NCBI GenBank assembly: GCA_023410675.1
Contig: JAEYPM010000002.1
Span: 1-5,824 of the forward strand
Direction of reading: 5' to 3'
Source: Bacillota bacterium
GTDB taxonomy: Bacteria > Bacillota > Clostridia > Lachnospirales > Cellulosilyticaceae
DNA length: 5,824 bases
Shown here: one piece after another, positions 1 through 5,824 of the stretch
Numbering within the stretch: the first letter of the stretch is position 1
Layout: each line of letters begins with the position of its first letter
Notes under the pieces: generated by a model
Told to the model about the DNA's origin: nothing
Seen by the model: only the letters and a program-made list of their open reading frames with translations
Databases searched by the model: none
Translations under genes and position numbers: made by a program

Positions 1-179
1 TCTAGGTAAAAGGGGTGTCTTAGGTTTTAATTGCATTTTAAAGACATACTTATATACATTTATTGATAATTTCACTGATGTGATTAAAATTGTATATGAG
101 ATTTCTAAATTTAGGACTTTAAAAACATCTGTTTTTGGGGTCTAATCATAAAATATTAATAAAAATCTATTCTAAACTA

Positions 180-208
180 TTGAAATAGTCAAAAATATGT
201 AGTACAAT
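180..208 (+). promoter_or_regulatory. Candidate sigma-A promoter P1 for the pil operon
   Basis: TTGAAA (180-185) and TACAAT (203-208) are separated by 17 bases. Each hexamer is one mismatch from the housekeeping consensus. Transcription would start near 215, giving an untranslated leader of about 135 bases before pilB. In AT-rich DNA chance matches are common, so this is a prediction from sequence only. Confidence 0.45.
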
Positions 209-281
209 AATTTTATTAATGAGGTAAGGGCCTTATAGATAGAAAAAGCAAAAAAATACATAATAAACTATTTATTTTTGA

Positions 282-310
282 TTTACTAAATATATTTTTA
301 TTGCTATTAT
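282..310 (+). promoter_or_regulatory. Candidate extended -10 promoter P2 for the pil operon
   Basis: TTTACT (282-287) and TATTAT (305-310) are separated by 17 bases, and TGC at 302-304 directly precedes the -10 hexamer, forming an extended -10 element. The -35 is weak (4 of 6) and the -10 has 5 of 6 matches. Transcription would begin near 317, leaving a short leader of about 33 bases that still includes the pilB ribosome binding site. It may act with, or instead of, the candidate at 180-208. Confidence 0.4.
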
Positions 311-335
311 ATAAGTAAGCGATAAAAATATTTGG

Positions 336-342
336 GGTGGAG
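336..342 (+). promoter_or_regulatory. Ribosome binding site of pilB
   Basis: GGTGGAG ends 7 bases before the ATG at 350. This spacing selects ATG 350 over the in-frame TTG at 332, whose codons would run through the Shine-Dalgarno itself, and over the second ATG at 356, which lies 13 bases away. Confidence 0.8.
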
Positions 343-349
343 ACACAAT

Positions 350-2032
350 ATGAAAATGGAGCGACTTAAACTTGGGGATCTTTTACTTCAGGCTGGCATG
401 ATTACTGAAGAACAGCTGAATTGGGCATTGGATTATCAGAAAACAACAGGCAAACGGCTAGGAGATATTTTACAAGAACAAGGATGGCTTGATGAAGTAG
501 AAATATTAGAGGCATTAGAATATCAGCTAGGTATTCCTTACCTAGAATTAGCCAAACAGTCAATTGAACAGTCAGCAGCTCAAAAAATACCTGAGGCAAT
601 AGCAAGAAGATATGTTCTTGTAGGTATTGAGGTAGAGAACAAAAAACTTAAAGTAGCTATGAGTGACCCTTTAAATGTATATGCCTTAGATGATTTAAAG
701 ATCTCTACTGGGATGGATATTATTCCTGTTATTTCTTCTAAAAAGGAAATACTTTTAGCTCTTAATCAAGTTTATGCATCTGCTAAGACATCAGATATTG
801 TGAATCAAGTAGAAAAAGAAATTGATTCAGAAAAGTCAGCTAAATCAGAAATGGATGATTTGGTGACTGCAGAAAATAATTCTGCAATGGTACAACTAGT
901 TAATAATATTATACAAAGGTCTGTACTGAGCGGGGCCTCAGATATACATATTGAGCCCTTTGAAACAAAGGTAAGAATAAGATACAGAGTAGATGGACAA
1001 CTTCAAAAAATAATGACAACTAAGAAAGAGACACTTAATCCACTGACTGCTCGTATTAAGATTATGGCAGGACTGGATATAGCTGAAAGAAGACTTCCAC
1101 AAGATGGGCGTATAGCCACAAGTGTAGAAGACAAGCAAGTCGACTTGCGTGTAAGTATCTTACCGACCATTTATGGCGAAAAAACAGTTATTCGTATAAT
1201 GTATAGAGATGGAATTAGCCTTTCATTAGAACAGTTAGGGTTTCATCCTGAAGACTTAGAAAAGTTTAAAAACTTACTTAGAAACCCGCATGGTATTATT
1301 TTAGTAACTGGTCCAACAGGTAGTGGTAAATCAACAACGCTAGCAGCTGCATTGAAAGTACTAAACAAAGAAAATGTTAACATCATTACTGCAGAAGATC
1401 CAGTAGAGAATATGATTGATGGCGTTAACCAAGTAGCTATAAATACTAAAATTGGACTTACCTTTGCTTCTACCTTAAGATCAATTTTAAGGCAAGACCC
1501 AGATATTGTAATGATAGGAGAAATGCGTGATGGTGAAACAAGTAGTATAGCAATTAGAGCTGCTATTACAGGGCATTTAGTTCTGAGTACACTTCATACC
1601 AATGATGCAGTAAGCTCTGTAATAAGGCTTATTGATATGGGTACAGAACCATTTATGGTTGGGGCATCTGTAAAAGGAATAGTGTCTCAGCGTTTGGTAA
1701 GAAGAATTTGCCCTAATTGTAAAGTAGAACATAGTATCACGCATGCCGAGGAATTAGTTTATAAGGTTCCAGAAGGGACAAGAGTCTATAAGGGTTTAGG
1801 ATGTAATATGTGCAATAACCTTGGATACAAAGGTAGGTTGGCAGTTCATGAAATCTTTATGATTGATTCAGCAATGCAAGAGCTTATAGGAAAAGAAGGA
1901 ATGACTGCAGATAAACTGAAAGAAGAAGCGATTAATAGGGGCATGAGAACAATGTGGGAAAACGCATATTATAATGTGCTTGCAGGCAATACAACTGTAG
2001 AAGAAATGCTCAGAATTGCATATGAACAATAA
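350..2032 (+). CDS. pilB: Type IV pilus extension ATPase PilB with MshEN c-di-GMP-binding domain
   Basis: A 560-residue GspE/PilB-family hexameric ATPase that powers pilin addition from the cytoplasmic side of the PilC platform. Residues 7-30 and 36-59 are two MshEN motifs in the (R/K)LG...G...L..AL..Q pattern with 24-residue spacing, the signature of c-di-GMP binding in MshE and in some clostridial PilB proteins. A charged linker (about 150-175) precedes the catalytic core. Visible there are Walker A GPTGSGKST (321-329), Asp box AEDPVE (348-353), Walker B DPDIVMIGEMRD (383-394, Glu391) and His box TGHLVLSTLHTN (407-418). Paired CPNC (454-457) and CNMC (485-488) form the zinc site typical of PilB/GspE and absent from PilT. 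It is first in the operon, 44 bases before pilT. Competence or secretion ATPases (ComGA, GspE) are relatives, but pilT next door favours PilB. The start is ATG 350, chosen on its Shine-Dalgarno. Confidence 0.95.
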   Translation: MKMERLKLGDLLLQAGMITEEQLNWALDYQKTTGKRLGDILQEQGWLDEVEILEALEYQLGIPYLELAKQSIEQSAAQKIPEAIARRYVLVGIEVENKKLKVAMSDPLNVYALDDLKISTGMDIIPVISSKKEILLALNQVYASAKTSDIVNQVEKEIDSEKSAKSEMDDLVTAENNSAMVQLVNNIIQRSVLSGASDIHIEPFETKVRIRYRVDGQLQKIMTTKKETLNPLTARIKIMAGLDIAERRLPQDGRIATSVEDKQVDLRVSILPTIYGEKTVIRIMYRDGISLSLEQLGFHPEDLEKFKNLLRNPHGIILVTGPTGSGKSTTLAAALKVLNKENVNIITAEDPVENMIDGVNQVAINTKIGLTFASTLRSILRQDPDIVMIGEMRDGETSSIAIRAAITGHLVLSTLHTNDAVSSVIRLIDMGTEPFMVGASVKGIVSQRLVRRICPNCKVEHSITHAEELVYKVPEGTRVYKGLGCNMCNNLGYKGRLAVHEIFMIDSAMQELIGKEGMTADKLKEEAINRGMRTMWENAYYNVLAGNTTVEEMLRIAYEQ

Positions 2033-2063
2033 GCCATAACCATACTAGACTATATTCATTGTT

Positions 2064-2069
2064 GAGGAG
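2064..2069 (+). promoter_or_regulatory. Ribosome binding site of pilT
   Basis: GAGGAG lies 7 bases before ATG 2077 and fixes that start. The in-frame TTG codons at 2059 and 2062 lie before or partly within the site and have no Shine-Dalgarno of their own. Confidence 0.8.
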
Positions 2070-2076
2070 AAAAACT

Positions 2077-3138
2077 ATGTATATTGAAGAATTATTAGAC
2101 GTAGTTATAAGAGAGAAAGCATCAGATCTTCATATTACTGCAGGTGTTCCACCTATAGTAAGAGTCAATGGAATACTTGTAAAAATAAATGTACCACCTC
2201 TTACGACTGAAGATGTTGAAAAGCTGGTTCATCAGCTTATTCCAAATGAAGAGCTAAGGGAAAGGTTTTATGAAAAAGGAGAGGTAGACTTTTCATATGC
2301 CGTTACTGATTTTGGTAGATACAGGGTAAATGTTTTTAGACAAAGAGGAAGTAGTGCAGCAGCATTAAGAGCTGTAGGTATTAATATTCCAACAATGGAT
2401 CAGCTCGGACTTCCAAGAAAAATTTTAGAGAGTTTATCTGATAATACTCGTGGCTTGATTCTTATTACAGGACCAACAGGAAGTGGTAAGTCAACAACAC
2501 TTGCTACGATGATTAATTATATTAATGAGAAGAGAAAGTGCCACATCTTAACATTAGAGGATCCTATAGAATATTTACATAGACATAAGAATTGTATTGT
2601 TAATCAAAGAGAGATTGGACTAGATACTTTAAGTTATGCTAATGCATTAAGGGCAGCACTAAGGGAAGATCCTGACGTTATACTTGTAGGAGAAATGAGA
2701 GATCTAGAAACCATAGCTACAGCAATAACAGCTGCTGAAACAGGTCATCTTGTGCTTAGCACACTCCATACCATTGGAGCACCTCAGACAATTGACCGTA
2801 TTATAGACGTATTTCCACCGCATCAACAACAACAAGTAAAAGTACAACTTTCAAACATATTAAAAGGGGTTGTATCGCAGCAGTTATTACCGCGTATAGA
2901 TGTCAGTGGAAGGTCTGTAGCACTGGAAATAATGATAGCAAATGCTGCAATTAGTAACTTGGTTCGTGAAGGGAAAACACATCAGATCTATTCACATATT
3001 CAAACGTCTTCTTCATCTGGAATGGTAACAATGGATGCTTCACTTGTTAAACTATATAGGCAAGGAAGAATATCATTGGAGATAGCTAGAACACATTCTC
3101 AGATACCAGATGAATTTAAGAGATTAATGGAAAGCTAG
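2077..3138 (+). CDS. pilT: Type IV pilus retraction ATPase PilT
   Basis: A 353-residue PilT-type hexameric ATPase, about the usual family length, which depolymerises pili and drives twitching. The N-terminal PAS-like domain carries the conserved ASDLH (15-19) and VNG (30-32) segments. The core has Walker A GPTGSGKST (132-140), Asp box EDPIE (161-165), Walker B DPDVILVGEMRD (198-209, Glu206), His box TGHLVLSTLHT (222-232) and the PilT-typical TIDRIIDVFP (238-247). It lacks the zinc cysteines and the MshEN region of PilB. Near the C-terminus, the family AIRNLIRE retraction motif reads AISNLVRE (291-298), with Ser in place of Arg at its third position. The gene sits between pilB (44 bases) and pilC (28 bases to its likely start), so both motors are probably co-expressed. 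The assignment to PilT over PilU is from general motif match; PilU paralogs are uncommon in Firmicutes. Confidence 0.95.
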   Translation: MYIEELLDVVIREKASDLHITAGVPPIVRVNGILVKINVPPLTTEDVEKLVHQLIPNEELRERFYEKGEVDFSYAVTDFGRYRVNVFRQRGSSAAALRAVGINIPTMDQLGLPRKILESLSDNTRGLILITGPTGSGKSTTLATMINYINEKRKCHILTLEDPIEYLHRHKNCIVNQREIGLDTLSYANALRAALREDPDVILVGEMRDLETIATAITAAETGHLVLSTLHTIGAPQTIDRIIDVFPPHQQQQVKVQLSNILKGVVSQQLLPRIDVSGRSVALEIMIANAAISNLVREGKTHQIYSHIQTSSSSGMVTMDASLVKLYRQGRISLEIARTHSQIPDEFKRLMES

Positions 3139-3153
3139 AGAAAATTTTTAAAA

Positions 3154-3160
3154 AGGGGTG
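3154..3160 (+). promoter_or_regulatory. Ribosome binding site of pilC, with overlapping candidate starts
   Basis: AGGGGTG ends 6 bases before TTG 3167, the likely pilC start. The in-frame GTG at 3158 is part of this site and has only A/T-rich sequence upstream, so it is unlikely to be the start. An out-of-frame ATG at 3163 also lies in range; it opens a seven-residue frame ending at 3186 that overlaps the pilC start. Confidence 0.65.
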
Positions 3161-3166
3161 ACATGC

Positions 3167-4381
3167 TTGGCAGTATATTTATATAAGGCGAAAAACACAA
3201 TCTCAAATAAGATTGTAAAAGGTGAAATTGAGTTGGCTTCTGAAAAGTTAGTTCATAACTATTTATATAATAAACAGATGATGCCAATTTCAGTAAAAGA
3301 AAAAAATGCCATGAATAGTGATCTTAGTGATTTGAAGATATTTCAAGGTAAATTAAAAATGGTTGATATTAACTTTTTCTGCAAACAGTTTGCTGCTATG
3401 ATTCACGCTGGAGTCAGTGTTAGTAGAGCACTTGGTATATGTGCAGCACAAACTGAAAATAAGATTCTGAAAAAACACCTTAATAACATTCATAATAATG
3501 TAAATGCAGGAAAAACTCTTTCCGAAGCAGCTAGAGAAGAAAATGTATTTCCAGATCTGATGGTAAGTATGATGGAATGTGGTGAGGTATCAGGTAAACT
3601 TGATATGGTATTAAATAAAATAGTAGATCATTTTGATAATTCGCTTAAAATAACGAGAAAAATTAAGAAAGCTCTTACATATCCAGTGATTGTATTAATC
3701 ACTATCGTTGCAGTAGTAGTTTTAATGATGGTAAAGGTAGTTCCTGCCTTTGAGTCAATGTTTGATGATGCAGGAGTTGATCTGCCAACAGCAACAAAAA
3801 TTATAATGGCAACAAGTAAATTTATGATAAATAATGGATTGCTTTTATTTTTAGGTGTTGTGGTTATCGTTATAGTCTTTACTAAGTGGGCATCAACAGC
3901 ATCAGGGAAGCGAGCACTAGATACATTAGCAATTAATTTTCCGCTTATTGGTTTGCTTAATAAAAGAATGATTACAGCAAGCTTTGCTAATACACTAAGT
4001 ATGCTCATAACTGCAGGCTTGCCTATGCTACAAGCAATGGAGATTACAGGAAAAGTTGTTGGTAATTATATTGCAAATTCAGAAATACAAGAGGCAATTA
4101 ATAGACTACGAACAGGTAGTACACTATACGAAAGTATGCTTGGAAGTAAGATCCATCCTGCACTTTTATACAATATGATTAATATTGGAGAAGAAACAGG
4201 AGAACTTGACGATATGTTAACTAAAGTTGGCATTTACTTTGATGAAGAAGTAGATAACTTAGTGGATCAAGTAACAACATTTATAGAGCCAATAATGACT
4301 TTAATTTTAGCAGTTGTAGTATTAATACTTCTTATGGCAATTATTCTTCCTATGTTTACAATGGCACAAGCTGTTATGTAA
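3167..4381 (+). CDS. pilC: Type IV pilus inner-membrane platform protein PilC
   Basis: A 404-residue GspF/PilC-family polytopic membrane protein on which PilB and PilT act to add or remove pilins. From TTG 3167 it begins MAVYLYKAKN, matching the usual short PilC N-terminus (Met-Ala-x-aromatic...Tyr-Lys-Ala); GTG 3158 would add three residues and has no good ribosome binding site. Two T2SSF domains are visible as an internal repeat, at about 68-195 and 271-397. Each has an F...L...AG turn (75-83, 273-284) and a glutamate-glycine motif (CGEVSGKLD 138-146; IGEETGELD 340-348). Hydrophobic segments at about 172-194, 222-240 and 375-397 give the expected three membrane spans. The region between domains has the conserved DLPTAT (205-210). 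Tandem stops TAATAA end the gene. It is 28 bases after pilT and 55 before pilA. Confidence 0.94.
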   Translation: MAVYLYKAKNTISNKIVKGEIELASEKLVHNYLYNKQMMPISVKEKNAMNSDLSDLKIFQGKLKMVDINFFCKQFAAMIHAGVSVSRALGICAAQTENKILKKHLNNIHNNVNAGKTLSEAAREENVFPDLMVSMMECGEVSGKLDMVLNKIVDHFDNSLKITRKIKKALTYPVIVLITIVAVVVLMMVKVVPAFESMFDDAGVDLPTATKIIMATSKFMINNGLLLFLGVVVIVIVFTKWASTASGKRALDTLAINFPLIGLLNKRMITASFANTLSMLITAGLPMLQAMEITGKVVGNYIANSEIQEAINRLRTGSTLYESMLGSKIHPALLYNMINIGEETGELDDMLTKVGIYFDEEVDNLVDQVTTFIEPIMTLILAVVVLILLMAIILPMFTMAQAVM

Positions 4382-4384
4382 TAA

Positions 4385-4393
4385 AAGGAAGGA
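4385..4393 (+). promoter_or_regulatory. Orphan Shine-Dalgarno-like element upstream of pilA
   Basis: AAGGAAGGA lies 4 bases after the pilC stop and about 44 before the pilA start. It does not serve a gene: the nearest start-like codon, TTG 4395, is too close and opens only seven codons. pilA has its own site (GGGAG, 4424-4428). Such unlinked ribosome-binding sequences can protect the 5' end of a processed transcript in Firmicutes (the STAB-SD idea). That role here is inference; it may simply be a purine-rich spacer. Confidence 0.3.
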
Positions 4394-4423
4394 TTTGCAA
4401 ATATATATTTATTTATAATTAGA

Positions 4424-4428
4424 GGGAG
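4424..4428 (+). promoter_or_regulatory. Ribosome binding site of pilA
   Basis: GGGAG ends 8 bases before ATG 4437 and decides the start. An in-frame GTG at 4428 overlaps this site and would only lengthen the leader peptide by three residues, so it is disfavoured. Confidence 0.75.
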
Positions 4429-4436
4429 TGGTTTTA

Positions 4437-4910
4437 ATGAACAAACAAAGAAGAAATGAAAAAGGTTTTACAATGATCGAGCTTATTATCGTTGTAGCAA
4501 TCATGGGTATCTTAGCAGCTATTTTGGTACCAAGTTTTGCTTCTATGAGCCGTAAGTCAAGATTAACATCTGACATTCGTACACTTCAGACAATTCAAAA
4601 ACAAATTGACTTGTATTATGCTGAAAGAGGAACTTATCCAACACCTGCTGGTACTATGACAGATGGTGGTGAAATTGGTGCACAAGTTGGTTCTTTACTT
4701 GTACAAGAGGGATATATTGATTCTAAGTATTTCTCTAATCATGTAGCTACTAATGCATTAGATCTTCAAACTGAAAATGCTGAAGCAGCTTGGGATTCTG
4801 ATAAGGCACATGCTGTAATTAGTTCTGGTGCTATTACTGATACAAAAGTTCTAAGTATAATTAATAATATTGCAGCTGCATCAGGTGAAGATGCTGACTG
4901 GTTAGAATAA
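4437..4910 (+). CDS. pilA: Type IV major pilin PilA (class III leader, GspG-like fold predicted)
   Basis: A 157-residue prepilin, 147 residues when mature, forming the pilus fibre. The leader MNKQRRNEKG is 10 residues and basic. PilD should cleave after Gly10 and methylate Phe11. The mature N-terminus has Glu5, Gly14 and Pro22 at the usual pilin positions within a hydrophobic helix (residues 11-31). After the helix, DIRTLQ...IDLYYAERGTYPT (46-69) resembles major pseudopilins of the GspG type. There is no cysteine anywhere, so the disulfide-closed D-region of many Gram-negative pilins is absent. The C-terminus is acidic (GEDADWLE, 150-157). Codon choice differs from its neighbours: Gly is GGT in 9 of 11 cases and Ile is ATA only once in 16, consistent with high expression. 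It is followed by a hairpin. It could be called a pseudopilin, but the adjacent pilT supports a T4P role. Confidence 0.92.
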   Translation: MNKQRRNEKGFTMIELIIVVAIMGILAAILVPSFASMSRKSRLTSDIRTLQTIQKQIDLYYAERGTYPTPAGTMTDGGEIGAQVGSLLVQEGYIDSKYFSNHVATNALDLQTENAEAAWDSDKAHAVISSGAITDTKVLSIINNIAAASGEDADWLE

Positions 4911-4948
4911 TTTGTTGGTAATCTATTTATAACAGAAAAAACATATCA

Positions 4949-4987
4949 TAAAATAAGCAGATATTCTCTGGATATCTGCTTATTTTA
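4949..4987 (+). terminator. Strong hairpin after pilA, likely partial terminator or 3' stabiliser
   Basis: A 16-base-pair perfect stem (4949-4964 with 4972-4987) closes a 7-base loop, TCTCTGG. The central paired core is AGCAGATAT / ATATCTGCT, followed by TTATTTT, a U-rich but interrupted tail. It starts 38 bases after the pilA stop and 22 bases before the pilD start. pilD has its own ribosome binding site but no clear promoter in the gap, so it probably depends on read-through. The stem with its flanking A- and T-runs is nearly symmetrical and could also act on the opposite strand. Confidence 0.75.
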
Positions 4988-5009
4988 AAGAAATATTAAG
5001 GAGTAATGT

Positions 5010-5801
5010 ATGATATTGATAGAGACTCTCTTGTTAGTAATCACAACTGGATTGTTTGGGCTTGTAATAGGAAGCTTCTTAAATGTTTGTATATATCGTA
5101 TTCCTAGAGAGGAGAGCATTGCATTTCCTGCATCACATTGTACGACTTGTGGTCATCCGCTTCATCCATTAGACTTAATACCTGTGTTTAGTTATATTTT
5201 CCTACGCAGTAAGTGCCGTTATTGTAAAAGTAAAATTTCGCCTAGATATATGTTAGTAGAAATGCTCCATTCCTTACTGTACATAGTTGTGGCAGCATAT
5301 TTTGGCTTTTCAATAGAAACGATAATGTATTGTTTTTTGTCTTCAATAATGCTTGTACTTACAATGATTGATTTTGAACACATGATATTGCCAACCAAAA
5401 TAATTTTATTTGGAGGTATTATAGGAGTTATATTAAGAATTACTCAATACATATTGTATAAAGACTATACCATTTTGACAAATAGTATATTAGCAGCTGT
5501 GATAGGGTGTGCGTCGTTTTATACTATATTTTATGTTTCTAAAGCTCTTTTGAAAAAGGAAGGTATGGGTTTTGGAGATATAAGATATATAACAATGCTG
5601 GGGATTTTTTTATCTCCTAAGCTTCTAATAGTGACAATATTGTTATCTTCAGTCATTGGTTCAATATATGGAATTGTTCAGCTTTATATAGTGAAGGCAA
5701 GCAAGGAATATCCATATGGCCCATTTATTAGCATGGCAACATTTATAAGTATGCTATTTGGGGATGAGATAATTAATTGGTATTTATCTAACTTTTTTTA
5801 G
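5010..5801 (+). CDS. pilD: Prepilin peptidase and N-methyltransferase PilD
   Basis: A 263-residue integral membrane aspartyl protease (A24 family) that cleaves the PilA leader and N-methylates the new terminus. The N-terminal part has the conserved GSFLNVCIYRIPR (21-33), SHCTTCGHPL (42-51) and a second CRYC (69-72). The four cysteines (44, 47, 69, 72) are the zinc site of the bifunctional form. The catalytic aspartates are Asp121 in MIDFEHMILP (119-128) and Asp190 in GMGFGD (185-190). A conserved YPYGPFIS (234-241) lies before the last membrane segment. About eight hydrophobic segments fit the family. Two positions differ from the common form: LPT (127-129) where LPD is usual, and GDIR (189-192) where a Lys follows more often. 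ATG 5010 is preceded by AAGGAG (4998-5003) at 6 bases. It lies 99 bases after pilA, behind the hairpin, so its expression is probably lower than that of pilA. Confidence 0.95.
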   Translation: MILIETLLLVITTGLFGLVIGSFLNVCIYRIPREESIAFPASHCTTCGHPLHPLDLIPVFSYIFLRSKCRYCKSKISPRYMLVEMLHSLLYIVVAAYFGFSIETIMYCFLSSIMLVLTMIDFEHMILPTKIILFGGIIGVILRITQYILYKDYTILTNSILAAVIGCASFYTIFYVSKALLKKEGMGFGDIRYITMLGIFLSPKLLIVTILLSSVIGSIYGIVQLYIVKASKEYPYGPFISMATFISMLFGDEIINWYLSNFF

Positions 5802-5824
5802 TCTACATAATTGTTTACAGTTTA

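Larger units (their letters stand above)
1..349. other. AT-rich gene-free leader upstream of the pilus operon
   Basis: No credible coding region is visible on either strand; stop codons are frequent, and the few ATG codons open frames of only a few codons. The stretch holds two candidate promoters (180-208 and 282-310), a short A/T hairpin at 121-136 (AAAAAC / GTTTTT arms around ATCT) and an 11-base near-palindrome, TAAGG-G-CCTTA, at 225-235. I looked for the conserved cores of c-di-GMP riboswitches and saw none. The end of any upstream gene lies outside the window. Confidence 0.75.

Noticed and set aside
318..325. AGCGATAA resembling the -10 of a SigD (motility) promoter
   Set aside because: One base short of GCCGATAA and no TAAA element at the right distance upstream.
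1..349. c-di-GMP riboswitch upstream of the pilus operon, as in C. difficile
   Set aside because: I could not find the conserved GC-containing cores or paired helices; the leader is almost all A/T.
402..605. Open frame on the - strand inside pilB (66-67 codons)
   Set aside because: It lies fully antisense to the well-conserved MshEN region, shows no known motif and has no support beyond being open.
938..1138. Open frame on the - strand inside pilB
   Set aside because: Antisense to the conserved ATPase core; no motif or plausible gene context.
1311..2509. Similar nucleotide stretches in pilB and pilT around the Walker A codons
   Set aside because: They reflect ancient ATPase paralogy and conserved protein motifs, not a mobile or recombination repeat.
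3628..4008. 126-codon open frame on the - strand inside pilC
   Set aside because: Its hydrophobic, Ile/Thr-rich translation is what results from reading the complement of membrane-helix codons; it overlaps conserved PilC domains.
4395..4419. TTGCAA followed by a perfect TATAAT just upstream of pilA
   Set aside because: The spacer is only 13 bases, and transcription from this -10 would start near 4426, within the pilA ribosome binding site.
350..5801. Type II secretion or competence (com) operon
   Set aside because: PilT is not part of either system, and no secretin, ComGC-type set or GspH-K pseudopilins are present; the pilin resemblance to GspG alone is not enough.

Overview
This window holds a compact type IV pilus (T4P) operon. 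All five genes are on the + strand, in the order pilB - pilT - pilC - pilA - pilD. The DNA is visibly AT-rich. Start sites have strong GG(A/T)GG-type Shine-Dalgarno sequences, one gene probably starts at TTG, and codons mostly end in A or T. This suits a low-GC Firmicute, most likely a member of the Clostridia; I cannot name a genus from the sequence alone. No secretin gene is present, and no outer-membrane component would be expected in a monoderm.

Layout. Positions 1-349 are an AT-rich, gene-free leader with two candidate sigma-A promoters. pilB (350-2032) encodes the extension ATPase, with an N-terminal MshEN domain whose two 24-residue motifs predict c-di-GMP binding. pilT (2077-3138) encodes the retraction ATPase. 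pilC (probably 3167-4381, TTG start) encodes the inner-membrane platform. pilA (4437-4910) encodes a small, cysteine-free, GspG-like major pilin with a 10-residue leader. A strong hairpin (4949-4987) follows pilA. pilD (5010-5801) encodes the prepilin peptidase/N-methylase. Only 23 bases follow pilD.

How the genes work together. PilD removes the PilA leader (after Gly10) and methylates the new N-terminal Phe. PilB hydrolyses ATP below the PilC platform to add pilins to the fibre, and PilT reverses this. The presence of PilT argues for a retractable T4P rather than a type II secretion pseudopilus, even though the pilin resembles GspG. PilM, PilN, PilO and minor pilins are absent here and may lie downstream or elsewhere.

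The core system is a known type. The points worth a second look are regulatory or are changes within conserved motifs: predicted c-di-GMP control of PilB, signals placed on both sides of pilA that could set pilin excess, a mini-ORF overlapping the pilC start, and altered residues in PilT (AISNLVRE) and PilD (LPT, GDIR). I found no clearly undescribed system.
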